From contig JAFTEP010000252.1 of NCBI GenBank assembly GCA_017453605.1, positions 1 to 18,905 on the forward strand: a stretch of DNA of 18,905 bases. The letters run 5' to 3'. Source of the DNA: Clostridia bacterium (GTDB lineage Bacteria > Bacillota > Clostridia > Oscillospirales > SIG627). Under the pieces are notes generated by a model, which saw nothing but the letters and a program-made list of their open reading frames with translations, had not been told where the DNA came from and made no database searches. Both the position numbers and the translations under genes were made by a program. Numbering within the stretch: the stretch's first letter is position 1; the number at the start of each line of letters is the position of its first letter. Below, piece by piece: positions 1 through 8,478 of this stretch.

Positions 1-22
1 CGGGGCAGTTTTACCTGCCCCG
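1..22 (-). terminator. Probable rho-independent terminator after ftsZ
   Basis: On the minus strand an 8-bp GC-rich stem (CGGGGCAG / CTGCCCCG) with a 6-nt loop lies 12 bp past the ftsZ stop. It fits the end of the dcw operon. The window ends at the hairpin, so a following T-run cannot be seen. Confidence 0.6.
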
Positions 23-34
23 CGCCTGGATCGA

Positions 35-1129
35 TCAGTTGTAGTAATTCTTTCTTCTGTTTTCGATGAGGATCTTCATCAATTCGTCCTCGTCGCCGGA
101 AGCGGCGGGCGCACCGGGAACGGTCTTCTCGGCGCCGAATTCTCCGGCGGGTTCCTGAGCGGCGGGAGCGGGAGAGGAATCGAAGCCGGTCGCGACGACG
201 GTGATCTTCATCTCGTCCTGCATGCTCTCGTCAAAGGAAACGCCCCAAATGAGGTTGACGTCCGGGTGACCCTCGTTGCGGATCATGGCGGAAGCGACCT
301 CGGCGTCCTCGAAGCCGATGTCGGGGGACGCGGTGATGCTGACGATGATGCCTCTTGCACCGGCGATGCTGGTCTCGAGCAGCGGGCTGGAGATAGCCAT
401 TCTCGCGGCGATCTCCGCCTTCTCCTTGCCCTTGCCGACGCCGACGCCCATGTGCGCAAGACCTGCGTTGGACATGATGGCGGAAACGTCCGCAAAGTCG
501 AGGTTGATGAAGCCGAGATTATTGATGAGGTCGGAGATCGACTGGACTCCCTTGCTGAGGACGCTGTCCGCGACCTCGAAGGCGTTCATGAGGGTGATCC
601 TGGTCTCGCTGACCATCTTGAGTCTTTCGTTGGGGATGACCACGAGAGAATCGACGAACTGGCTGAGGTTCTTGATGCCGGCCTCCGCCTGATCCATGCG
701 CTTCTTGCCCTCAAAAGCGAAGGGTTTGGTCACGATGCCGACAGTGAGGATGCCCATATCCTTTGCGGCCTTGGCAATGATAGGCGATGCGCCGGTCCCG
801 GTGCCGCCGCCCATGCCGGAGGTAAGGAAAACCATATCGGCGCCCTTGAGCGCTTCGTTGATCTCCTCGAGGGACTCTTCAGCCGCGCGCTTGCCGATCT
901 CGGGATTGGCGCCGGCGCCGAAGCCCTTGGTGACCCTCTCTCCGAGGATGACCTTGTTGGGAGCCGTGGATTTGTTGAGAGACTGCTTGTCTGTGTTGAA
1001 CACGACAAAGTCAACGCCCTGGATCCCGGAGGAAACCATACGGTTGACGGTGTTCGTTCCGCCGCCGCCGACTCCGACGACTTTTATGTTGACCTGAACG
1101 CTGCTATCGTTTTCGTACTCAAAGGGCAT
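35..1129 (-). CDS. ftsZ: Cell division protein FtsZ
   Basis: Tubulin-like GTPase that polymerises into the cytoplasmic Z-ring and directs septal wall synthesis. The 364-residue protein has an N-terminal nucleotide-binding GVGGGGTN (about 19-26), the tubulin signature GGGTGTG (107-113), and the T7 synergy loop with N209, D211 and D214, so GTPase residues look intact. A short Ala/Pro/Glu-rich linker (about 317-345) leads to the tail. The tail, DELMKILIENRRKNYYN, is basic like other FtsZ tails but lacks the usual D-IP-FL core that binds FtsA, SepF or ZapA. An AGGAGG ribosome site lies 10 nt before the ATG. It is the last gene of the dcw cluster, 175 bp after ftsQ and with its own promoter. ftsA, often found just upstream, is absent. 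Confidence 0.98.
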   Translation of the reverse strand: MPFEYENDSSVQVNIKVVGVGGGGTNTVNRMVSSGIQGVDFVVFNTDKQSLNKSTAPNKVILGERVTKGFGAGANPEIGKRAAEESLEEINEALKGADMVFLTSGMGGGTGTGASPIIAKAAKDMGILTVGIVTKPFAFEGKKRMDQAEAGIKNLSQFVDSLVVIPNERLKMVSETRITLMNAFEVADSVLSKGVQSISDLINNLGFINLDFADVSAIMSNAGLAHMGVGVGKGKEKAEIAARMAISSPLLETSIAGARGIIVSITASPDIGFEDAEVASAMIRNEGHPDVNLIWGVSFDESMQDEMKITVVATGFDSSPAPAAQEPAGEFGAEKTVPGAPAASGDEDELMKILIENRRKNYYN

Positions 1130-1197
1130 TTCTAAATTTCCTCCTAAATTTATTCAATACTTCACAAGTACAAATGAATATATGAATACACATTTAT

Positions 1198-1226
1198 ATT
1201 GTAAACTATTATTTCGGAATTTGCAA
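1198..1226 (-). promoter_or_regulatory. Promoter for ftsZ
   Basis: On the minus strand, -35 TTGCAA (1221-1226) and -10 TACAAT (1198-1203) are separated by 17 bp within the 175-bp AT-rich gap between ftsQ and ftsZ. The predicted start gives a leader of roughly 60 nt carrying the AGGAGG site. This would let ftsZ be expressed independently of the long upstream operon, a common arrangement for ftsZ. Confidence 0.65.
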
Positions 1227-1304
1227 GTGCTTTTTCACATTTTTTTGAGGTTTTTGAACCGTTTTTTTACATTTTCGTCAAATATCGCGCGCGAAACCGG
1301 AAAA

Positions 1305-2120
1305 TCAGGTGTAGCGCTTGACGTAAGCGGTGCTCGTTTCCCTGACGTCGATCTGTCCGGTGTCATCGGGATATAGCTGAGCGACGACTTTGACGATCAT
1401 GGCGATCTTGTAATTCATGTTCTCGGTGTTCCCGAGCTTTATCTCAAACCTGGAATCGTAGTCCATCGTGACATCGAATGTGTCGGTTAGGTCGATGAAG
1501 CTGATCTTGTCAAGAACTCCGTTCGCGTCGACCGCGCGGCAGATATCGTCGACCATAGAAAAGAGGTTGTCGTCGTTGTAGACCATCTTTTCCCCGACCA
1601 CACAGCGGCTGATCCTGTCGGAAATGACCGTGATGCGGTGCACTCCTCCGTCGTCGGGAGCCTCGCACTTTTTCAGGACGGTCTGATCGTCGTCGATCGC
1701 GTAGTAGTCGTCGCCGAGGCGGATCGCCATTGTTCCCATGTTGTGCTCAAAACTGATGCTGACGCCGCTCGGCAGGACGCGCCTCACGGAGATCTTGTCG
1801 AGATACGGGAAGTTCTGCGCGATATTCTTCTCCGCCGCGGCGGAGCTGAAACTGAAAAGATTGTCTCCGATCTTTATGCCGGTGACTTCGACTATATCCT
1901 GAGGATCGTACAGTTCCGTCGGCGAAATGCCTATCTCTCCTACCTTGCAGAGAGTGCGTATCAGGACCGCGGCGACTCCGGCGGCGCAGACGACGGCGAT
2001 GACGGCAAACAGGATCCGCTGCTTTATTCGGTTGTTCTTTTTGATGTCCTTTACGTCAAAAACGCTTTTTTCATCGACAAGGGTCTCGACGCTGTCAGTG
2101 GCGTTCTTCATGACGGACAC
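1305..2120 (-). CDS. ftsQ: Division septum protein FtsQ/DivIB
   Basis: Bitopic membrane protein of the divisome that bridges FtsL/FtsB-type proteins and the septal synthase. Of 271 residues, about 34 are cytoplasmic, followed by one transmembrane helix (about 35-57) and an extracytoplasmic POTRA domain (about 60-128) with the typical GIKIGDNLFSF stretch, then the FtsQ/DivIB beta domain. The start is either GTG at 2118-2120 or, more likely, ATG at 2109-2111 (MKNATDS), which overlaps the stop of an 11-codon leader ORF as ATGA. An in-frame TGA lies just upstream of the GTG, so no longer start is possible. Neither start has a good ribosome site. It lies between murG and ftsZ, where many relatives also carry murC/murB or ftsA. 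Confidence 0.88.
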   Translation of the reverse strand: MSVMKNATDSVETLVDEKSVFDVKDIKKNNRIKQRILFAVIAVVCAAGVAAVLIRTLCKVGEIGISPTELYDPQDIVEVTGIKIGDNLFSFSSAAAEKNIAQNFPYLDKISVRRVLPSGVSISFEHNMGTMAIRLGDDYYAIDDDQTVLKKCEAPDDGGVHRITVISDRISRCVVGEKMVYNDDNLFSMVDDICRAVDANGVLDKISFIDLTDTFDVTMDYDSRFEIKLGNTENMNYKIAMIVKVVAQLYPDDTGQIDVRETSTAYVKRYT

Positions 2121-2143
2121 CGCTCAGAGCATCCGGAAATCAT
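2108..2143 (-). other. Possible 11-codon leader ORF coupled to ftsQ
   Basis: On the minus strand a good ribosome site (AAGGAG) sits 7 nt before an ATG opening a short frame, MISGCSERCPS. Its TGA overlaps the ftsQ ATG as ATGA. The best ribosome site in the murG-ftsQ junction therefore serves this mini-frame, not ftsQ directly. That would fit translational coupling of ftsQ, but a frame this short can arise by chance. Confidence 0.4.
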
Positions 2144-2161
2144 TTTCGCTCTCCTTGGTTT

Positions 2162-3289
2162 TCAGCTTTCCTCGACTTTTGCCGCGACAAGCTTTTTTAT
2201 CTCGCAAAGGATGATATCCTGCGCGTCGCGTCTGGCAAGCCCGTTCATCGCCGCGGACATTTCTTTTTGTTTTGCCGGATCGGAAAGGATCAGGCGGACC
2301 TTCTCTTCGAGAAGTCCGGGCGTGAGATCTTTCTCCTCGATCAGCACCGCGGCTCCGGCGTCGCTGAAGACGCGGGCGTTCTTGTACTGGTGATTGTCGG
2401 TCACGTACGGCGAGGGTATGAGGATCGCGGGCTTTCCGAGCGCGGCGAGCTCCGCGAGGGTTATCGCTCCCGCGCGGCTTATCACAAGATCACACGCCGC
2501 CATACGCGAGGGCATATCGTAGATGTAGTCGGACAAGACGAGGTCTTCCCTGCCCCACAGACCGTCCTCAACCGCCTTCTGTTTCCACTGCTCGAAGGCG
2601 CCGACGCCGAAGGCGTGGCAGTGGACGACATTCTCGCGGGACGAGAAGTTTTTGATGAGCCCGTAGACCGCTTCGTTCACGGGACGCGCTCCGAGCGAGC
2701 CGCCGTAGGAGAGGATGAAGGGCTTGTTTATCCCCAGACGCCTTCTCTCCGTTTCGCGGTCGGCTCTCAGGATCGCGGGATCCACGGGATTGCCGCAGAG
2801 CACTGCGCGGTCGGGATAACGAAGGTGTGAAGAAGTCTGGGCAAACGAGATCATGACCCTGTCGACGTAAGCCGAGAGCTTTTTCGTGGTGACGCCGGGA
2901 ACGGCGTTCTGCTCGTGGATGAGAGTGGGGATACCCAGATCAGCCGCGCCCTTGAGGAGCGGCCAGCTGACGTAACCGCCGGTGCCGATCACGATATCCG
3001 GAGAAAAACTTCTTATGAGTTGTTTTGCCTGCGGAACGCTCGTGACGGCGTAGTACGCCGCCTTGACGTTGTGGATCAGTTCTTTCGGTCCGATCTTTCT
3101 CTTGAAGCCCAGGACCTTGACGTGTTCTATTTGGAATCCGGCTTTAGTGACGAGCCGGTTCTCCATTCCTCCGGGCGTCCCGACAAATAAAAATTCGCTG
3201 TCGGGATAGACCTCGGAGAGTTTTTTTGCGATGCTGAGGGCGGGATTGATGTGTCCCGCGGTGCCTCCGCCGCCGATCATGACCTTCAC
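2162..3289 (-). CDS. murG: UDP-GlcNAc:lipid I N-acetylglucosaminyltransferase MurG
   Basis: GT-B glycosyltransferase on the cytoplasmic face of the membrane that adds GlcNAc to lipid I to make lipid II. The N-terminal glycine-rich loop GGGGTAGHINPALSIA (about residues 6-21) carries the conserved His and Asn. The C-terminal donor-binding half carries the family stretch DLVISRAGAITLAELAALG followed by IPSPYVTDNHQYKNA. Its 375 residues are normal for the family. The start is GTG at 3287-3289, supported by the GGGGTGA site next to the ftsW stop. The gap to ftsW is 10 bp, so translation is probably linked. Confidence 0.97.
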   Translation of the reverse strand: MKVMIGGGGTAGHINPALSIAKKLSEVYPDSEFLFVGTPGGMENRLVTKAGFQIEHVKVLGFKRKIGPKELIHNVKAAYYAVTSVPQAKQLIRSFSPDIVIGTGGYVSWPLLKGAADLGIPTLIHEQNAVPGVTTKKLSAYVDRVMISFAQTSSHLRYPDRAVLCGNPVDPAILRADRETERRRLGINKPFILSYGGSLGARPVNEAVYGLIKNFSSRENVVHCHAFGVGAFEQWKQKAVEDGLWGREDLVLSDYIYDMPSRMAACDLVISRAGAITLAELAALGKPAILIPSPYVTDNHQYKNARVFSDAGAAVLIEEKDLTPGLLEEKVRLILSDPAKQKEMSAAMNGLARRDAQDIILCEIKKLVAAKVEES

Positions 3290-3299
3290 GGGATCACCC

Positions 3300-4508
3300 C
3301 TAACCTTTTTCGATGAAGGAATAACGCGAGATATTCAGAATGATGCCCATTTCAGCCAGGATTATGACCAGCGCCGTGCCTCCGTAACTGAAAAACGGCA
3401 GAGAGACCCCCGTGCTGGGGATCGAATTGGTGACGACCGCGATGTTCAGCATGATCTGGACCGCGATCTGGATGATAAGACCCTGGACCACGAGCGTGGT
3501 GTACTGGGTCGGAGCGTGTTTGGCGATATAGAAGCCTCTCCAGATAAGGGCGACGAACAGCACGAGCACCGCCGCGGCGAAGATGAAACCCATCTCCTCG
3601 CAGAGGATAGCAAAGATGTAGTCGTTCTGCGGTTCGGGGAGCCAGAGGTGCTTCTGCGTCGACTGACCGAGCCCCTTCCCCCAGACGCCGCCCGAGCCGA
3701 TCGCGTAGAGCGACTGCAATGGCTGCCAGCCCTTGCCCGCGGGATCGAGCTCCGGATGGAGCCAGTTGGTGATCCTTTCCTTGCCGTGGGAGGTTCCCAG
3801 CATAATGAAAAGCATTCCCAAAGCTCCTGCCCCGCCGATGATGGCAAGATAGAGCTTTCTCGTGCCTCCGAGGAACATCAGGCAGAAGATCAGGATCATG
3901 ATGATAATCATTGCGGAGAGGTGAGGCTCGATGTAGAGAAGCACGCCGATCATCACGCCGACGATCCCGAACGGGAGAACGCCGTACTTGAACTTCTTCA
4001 TATCCTTCTGGTGCCGGACGCAGAAGTCGGCGAAAAACAGCACGATGCCGAGCTTTGCGATCTCCGACGGCTGGACCTGGATCGGACCCAGTTCTATCCA
4101 GCGGACCGCTCCGTTGACCCTTTTGCCGATAAACGGCACGAGGACCAGAAGCACGAGGGAGGCGAGCAGTACAAGCCCGGAAAAGTGTTTTATCAGAAGA
4201 TAGTCGACGGCGGACGCGAGCCACATGACCGCGAGCGAGATCCCGACCCAGACGATCTGGCGGCGGGCGAAGTAATAGCTGTCGTTGAAGTTGTACTTTG
4301 CGTAGGCGTAGCTTGCGGAAAAGACCATCGTGGTGCCGATGCAGAGCAGCAGGATGACGATGACAAGAAAGGGACGGTCGACGCCGCTCTTCATCCGGAC
4401 GATCTTTCTGGTCCGGATCGCCCTGTTTTTGAGAAGCTTCTGTTTTTTTCTTTCGATCTGCGCGGGCGCCTGATCTTCGGCGGCAGACCGTTTGTCAAGT
4501 TTTTCCAA
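3300..4508 (-). CDS. ftsW: Septal peptidoglycan polymerase FtsW (SEDS family)
   Basis: SEDS-family lipid II polymerase that works with a class B PBP at the septum. The 402-residue protein has a basic cytoplasmic N-terminus of about 45 residues followed by a multi-pass membrane region of about ten helices. Family signatures are visible: GAVRWIELGPIQVQPSEIAK, and PEPQNDYIFAILCEEMGFI, whose Asp matches the catalytic Asp of SEDS proteins. The start is TTG at 4506-4508, with GGAG about 9 nt upstream. The SpoVE paralogue is hard to tell from FtsW by sequence. Position in the dcw cluster beside murG favours FtsW, but a sporulation-specific role cannot be ruled out. murD, often just upstream, is missing. 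Confidence 0.9.
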   Translation of the reverse strand: MEKLDKRSAAEDQAPAQIERKKQKLLKNRAIRTRKIVRMKSGVDRPFLVIVILLLCIGTTMVFSASYAYAKYNFNDSYYFARRQIVWVGISLAVMWLASAVDYLLIKHFSGLVLLASLVLLVLVPFIGKRVNGAVRWIELGPIQVQPSEIAKLGIVLFFADFCVRHQKDMKKFKYGVLPFGIVGVMIGVLLYIEPHLSAMIIIMILIFCLMFLGGTRKLYLAIIGGAGALGMLFIMLGTSHGKERITNWLHPELDPAGKGWQPLQSLYAIGSGGVWGKGLGQSTQKHLWLPEPQNDYIFAILCEEMGFIFAAAVLVLFVALIWRGFYIAKHAPTQYTTLVVQGLIIQIAVQIMLNIAVVTNSIPSTGVSLPFFSYGGTALVIILAEMGIILNISRYSFIEKG

Positions 4509-4550
4509 TGATCTTCTCCGAAATCAGGATTTGCGGCAGTGAGCGGTCTA

Positions 4551-5564
4551 TCAGCCCACTCCCCAGAAGGACGCCGCGCACAGAAGCGCGGTCACGGCGG
4601 TGAACACGACGACGATCCTGTTCTCGCTCCAGCCGCAGAGCTCGAAATGGTGGTGGATAGGCGACATCTTGAAGATGCGTTTCCCGGTGAGCTTGAACGA
4701 AAGAACCTGGAGGACGACGGAAAACGATTCGACGAAATAGATGAAGCCCGCGATCGCGATGATGAGAGGTTCGTCAACCAGAAATGCTAGTCCCGTCACG
4801 GCGCCGCCGATGAAGAGACTGCCCGTGTCGCCCATGAAGATCCTCGCGGGGTGGACGTTGTAGAACAAAAAACCGACGAGTCCGCCGATGAGTCCGCCGA
4901 CGAGCGTCAGACGGGCGGTCGACGCGGACGGATCAGGGATGGCAAACTTGAAGAGGACGACGGCGAAAAACACGCTGATGACGAGAGTGACGGAACCGCA
5001 GAGCCCGTCGATACCGTCGGTGAGATTGGTGCTGTTGACGGTGAACGCTATAAAGAGGACGGCGAGGATCCAGTAGAAGATGCCGAGCTCGACGGAGGAA
5101 TCGGAGAACGGGAGCGGAAGCGCGGTGGAGGTTATGCCTCCGCAGGCGCGCATCGCGGCAAGAAACAGTATCGCCGCCGCGAACTGGAAAACGAGCTTCT
5201 GCGGGGCGCTGAGACCCTTGTTGCGCTTTTTGACGAATTTGACGTAGTCGTCGGCGAATCCGATAGCCCCGTTGGCGAGCATGAATCCCAGAACGCACAG
5301 AGTCTTCAGATCCCCGGTCTTAACGATGGAGACGGAGGCGAAGAGAACGAGGCTGACGATGATGCCGCCAATGAAGAAGATGCCTCCCATCGTGGGAGTG
5401 CCCTCCTTGTTTTTGTGCCACCTGGGCCCTATCTCGAGGATCTTCTGTCCCATTTTTATGCGCATGAGATAGGGGATGAATTTCTTTTCCAGGAGCACCG
5501 TCGCCGCAAACGAGGCGAGGATGCTTCCGGCAAAGATCAGGGCGAGGATCAGAATATCGCTCAT
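4551..5564 (-). CDS. mraY: Phospho-N-acetylmuramoyl-pentapeptide transferase MraY
   Basis: Polytopic membrane enzyme that transfers phospho-MurNAc-pentapeptide from UDP to undecaprenyl phosphate, making lipid I. The 337-residue protein shows KEGTPTMGG (about 53-61), the catalytic FADDYVKF, NSTNLTDGIDGL, GDTGSLFIGG, and the histidine cluster MSPIHHHFE near the C-terminus. Hydrophobic segments match the ten-helix fold. The start is ATG at 5562-5564 with only a weak ribosome site, so reinitiation after murF (42 bp away) may matter. Confidence 0.97.
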   Translation of the reverse strand: MSDILILALIFAGSILASFAATVLLEKKFIPYLMRIKMGQKILEIGPRWHKNKEGTPTMGGIFFIGGIIVSLVLFASVSIVKTGDLKTLCVLGFMLANGAIGFADDYVKFVKKRNKGLSAPQKLVFQFAAAILFLAAMRACGGITSTALPLPFSDSSVELGIFYWILAVLFIAFTVNSTNLTDGIDGLCGSVTLVISVFFAVVLFKFAIPDPSASTARLTLVGGLIGGLVGFLFYNVHPARIFMGDTGSLFIGGAVTGLAFLVDEPLIIAIAGFIYFVESFSVVLQVLSFKLTGKRIFKMSPIHHHFELCGWSENRIVVVFTAVTALLCAASFWGVG

Positions 5565-5606
5565 CTTATCATATCCGTTCCGTTGTTTTTATTATATCGG
5601 GATCTT

Positions 5607-6977
5607 TTATTCAAAATCGAGAGAACTGAGCGTGATCGCCCTTTCGAGCTTCATTCTCCTCGACGCCTTGAACAGCACGCAGTCGCCCTCGCGGATGATC
5701 TCCTTGAGTTTTCTCGCAAGAGCCTCGATGTCGTCGAAGAAGAAAGCCTTCTGAGGATCGAAGCCGTTTGCGACGGCGGACTGCATTATCATCCTCGCGT
5801 CGCTGCCGTAGCAGACGATATAGTCGGAGTTTTCGCTCGCCTTTACTCCGACGGCGCGGTGTGCGGGCTCCGACATGAGCCCGAGTTCGAGCATATCGCC
5901 GAGCACCGCGATCTTTCTTTCGGAACAGCCGCCGAGCACATTGAGCGCGGCGTTCATGCTCTCCGGCGAGGCGTTGTAGCAGTCGGCGATGACGCGGACT
6001 CCGTTTTTGGTGTATATCCTCTGCCTGAGTTCTCCGGGCAGATAGGCGGCGATGCCGCGGGCGATCGCGTCGAAGGGGATCTGACAGACGATACCGACGG
6101 CGTAGGCAAAGAGGGCGTTTTTCACGAAATGGTCGCCGAGCGCCGGGATGCTGATGCGCATCTCACCGACCGGGGAGATCGCGTCGAAGGCGATGTAGTT
6201 TGAGCCCTTGAAGATGTCGAGAGGATAGATGTCGTTGGTGATGCCGAAGCCCGTGTAGATGACCTTGAAATCTTTTAAAACAGAGCGCGTGTATTCGTCC
6301 CTGAGGAGCGGCTCGTCGCCGTCGAGGATGACGGTCGAGCCCTTTTTCATACCCTTGACGATCTCGAGTTTCGCCTTGCGGATGTTCTCTCTCGAGCCGA
6401 GCTTTTCTATATGGCTGACTCCGATATTCGTGATGACGGCGATATCCGGTCTGCACAGCCCCGTGAGATATTCTATCTCGCCGGGCGCGGACATACCCAT
6501 TTCGCAGACGAGCGCCTCGCTGTCCTTTTCGAGGCTCGTGAGAGTCAGTGGAAGACCGATGTGATTGTTGAAATTGCCCTTCGAGAAGCAGGTCTTGTAT
6601 TTTTCCCTGAGGACGCTCGCGACGAGCTCCTTGGTAGTCGTTTTTCCGACGCTTCCGGTGACGCCGACGGTGAATTTCAGATTCGCGCTGTCGCGGCAGA
6701 GCTTTCCGATGTCGCCGAGCGCCTTATAGGTGTCGGGGACGACGATATCGTACGGCGGAACGGGAAATTCCCTTTCCGTCACGACGGCTCCGACTCTTGC
6801 GCGCAGCTCCTCGACGAAATCGTGTCCGTCGAAGCGGCTGCCCTTGAGAGCTATGAAGATGTCACTGCTGCCCACGGCTCTGCTGTCCGTGGATATGCCG
6901 CTGATGAGCGTGTTTTCGTCGCCTATCAGCCGACCGCCGGTGGCGTCGGCGATCTGTCTTAGAGTGAAAGTCATCAT
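5607..6977 (-). CDS. murF: UDP-MurNAc-tripeptide:D-Ala-D-Ala ligase MurF
   Basis: Cytoplasmic ATP-dependent Mur ligase that adds D-Ala-D-Ala to UDP-MurNAc-tripeptide, completing the pentapeptide precursor used by MraY. The 456-residue protein has an N-terminal MurF substrate domain, with the STDSR stretch near residues 29-33. The central ATPase P-loop is GVTGSVGKTTTKE (about 105-117). The C-terminal ligase domain contains the DCYNASPESMNAAL stretch typical of MurF. The start ATG overlaps the murE stop by 4 bp (ATGA), so the two ligases are translationally coupled. Confidence 0.96.
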   Translation of the reverse strand: MMTFTLRQIADATGGRLIGDENTLISGISTDSRAVGSSDIFIALKGSRFDGHDFVEELRARVGAVVTEREFPVPPYDIVVPDTYKALGDIGKLCRDSANLKFTVGVTGSVGKTTTKELVASVLREKYKTCFSKGNFNNHIGLPLTLTSLEKDSEALVCEMGMSAPGEIEYLTGLCRPDIAVITNIGVSHIEKLGSRENIRKAKLEIVKGMKKGSTVILDGDEPLLRDEYTRSVLKDFKVIYTGFGITNDIYPLDIFKGSNYIAFDAISPVGEMRISIPALGDHFVKNALFAYAVGIVCQIPFDAIARGIAAYLPGELRQRIYTKNGVRVIADCYNASPESMNAALNVLGGCSERKIAVLGDMLELGLMSEPAHRAVGVKASENSDYIVCYGSDARMIMQSAVANGFDPQKAFFFDDIEALARKLKEIIREGDCVLFKASRRMKLERAITLSSLDFE

Positions 6978-8452
6978 CTGCTCTGTTCCTTGGTCTTATA
7001 GTATTCCGTCACAACGTCCCGTTCGGAGTAGGGATGCTTGCCGGTCTTGTCTATCTCGTATTCCTCGTGCCCTTTTCCCGCCAGAACGATCACGTCGCCG
7101 GGAAGGGCGATATCCATCGCGCGACGGATCGCCTCGGTCCTGTCCTCTATCACTTCGTAGGGACACACGTCTTTGTTCATTCCGGGAAGGATGTCGTTAA
7201 TAATGTCCGCCTTGTTCTCGCTGCGCGAGTTGTCGCTGGTCACGATCACAAGATCGCTGAGGCGCGATGCCGCCTCTCCCATCAGCGGACGCTTCTTTCT
7301 GTCCCTGTCTCCGCCGCATCCGAACAGGGTGATGATCCTGCCCTGAGCGAAGCCGCGGACTGTCGAGAGCACGTTTTCGAGCGCGTCCGGAGTGTGAGCG
7401 AAGTCGATGAAGACGCTGTAGGGCGCGTCGATCGGCACTCTGTCGATCCTTCCGCGCACGTTCGGCATCTGAGCAAGAGAGCCGAGCACCGTTTCCCTGT
7501 CGACTCCGAGAGACAGCGCGCAGGACGCCGCCGCCAGAGAATTGCAGACCGAGAAGGCTCCGGGGATCGGAAGTCTGACGCGGAAGATCCCGCTGTCGCT
7601 CAGAAGCTCGTATTCGACGCCCTCGGCGCCCTTGAGCCTGACGTTCTTCGCCATGAAGTCGGCGCCGTTGTCGCCGGCGGCGCTGTAGGTCTTCAGCGCG
7701 CAGGGAATGTCGCGGACGATCTTCGGATAGGACGGATCGTCGAGATTGACGAGTGCGAAATCGCACATCCCGAAGAGCTTCTTCTTGGAGGCGAGATAAT
7801 CGTCCATATCCTTATGGAAATCGAGGTGGTCCTGAGTGAGATTCGTGAAGATGCCGGCGCTGAAATGAAGTCCGTTGAGTTTGTTGAGTTTCAGCGCGTG
7901 AGAGGAAGTCTCCATGATGAGAACGTCGACCTTTTCGTCGCGCATCCGCGCCAAAAGCGGGAAGAGGATCTCCGGATCGGGAGTCGTGAGCACCGCTCCG
8001 GTCTTGTCGACGGGATATTCCTCGTCGCCGATGAGATACTTCATCGTCCCGACGACGCCGGTCTTCATCCCGGCGCGGGTGAAGATCTCCCTGAGCATCA
8101 TAGAAGTCGAGGTCTTTCCGTTCGTGCCGGTGATGCCGATCGAAAATCTGAAAGACTTCTGCGGATCGGAATAGAAATTCGAGAGTATCACCGGAAGCGC
8201 GGCGCGCGTGTCGGCGATCTGAACGAAGGGGACGGAATCGGAGAGCTTCTTCTCGCAGACGATGACTCTTGCCCCGTCTTTTTTGATCTGCGCGGCGACG
8301 CTGTGAGGATCGAAGTTCAGGCGCTTGTAGCAGACGAAAAGGCAGCCCTCGGCGACCTTTCTCGTGTCCGTGCAGACCGAATCGAGGTCAACGTCCGCGG
8401 AAACGTTGGAAGCGACGATATCTATATTTTTCAGAAGTTGGGATAAAAGCAT
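6974..8452 (-). CDS. murE: UDP-MurNAc-L-Ala-D-Glu ligase MurE (probably meso-DAP adding)
   Basis: Mur ligase adding the third amino acid of the stem peptide. The 492-residue protein shows the P-loop GITGTNGKTST (107-117), the TNLTQDHLDFH stretch (203-213), and KGHEEYE near residue 460. The specificity motif is SDNSRSE (406-412). The Arg at 410 corresponds to the DNPR motif of DAP-adding enzymes rather than the Lys-adding type, so meso-diaminopimelate is the likely substrate. The Ser in place of Pro is a small departure. The start is ATG with a strong AAAGGAG site, 26 bp after the transpeptidase gene. Confidence 0.96.
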   Translation of the reverse strand: MLLSQLLKNIDIVASNVSADVDLDSVCTDTRKVAEGCLFVCYKRLNFDPHSVAAQIKKDGARVIVCEKKLSDSVPFVQIADTRAALPVILSNFYSDPQKSFRFSIGITGTNGKTSTSMMLREIFTRAGMKTGVVGTMKYLIGDEEYPVDKTGAVLTTPDPEILFPLLARMRDEKVDVLIMETSSHALKLNKLNGLHFSAGIFTNLTQDHLDFHKDMDDYLASKKKLFGMCDFALVNLDDPSYPKIVRDIPCALKTYSAAGDNGADFMAKNVRLKGAEGVEYELLSDSGIFRVRLPIPGAFSVCNSLAAASCALSLGVDRETVLGSLAQMPNVRGRIDRVPIDAPYSVFIDFAHTPDALENVLSTVRGFAQGRIITLFGCGGDRDRKKRPLMGEAASRLSDLVIVTSDNSRSENKADIINDILPGMNKDVCPYEVIEDRTEAIRRAMDIALPGDVIVLAGKGHEEYEIDKTGKHPYSERDVVTEYYKTKEQSR

Positions 8453-8478
8453 TCGCTGCTCCTTTCAAAAGCCGCTTT

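Noticed and set aside
3231..8446. Several 400+ codon frames on the plus strand opposite ftsW, mraY, murF and murE
   Set aside because: They mirror well-identified genes on the other strand, and their products are Asp/Glu/Arg-rich low-complexity sequences typical of antisense frames in GC-rich DNA.
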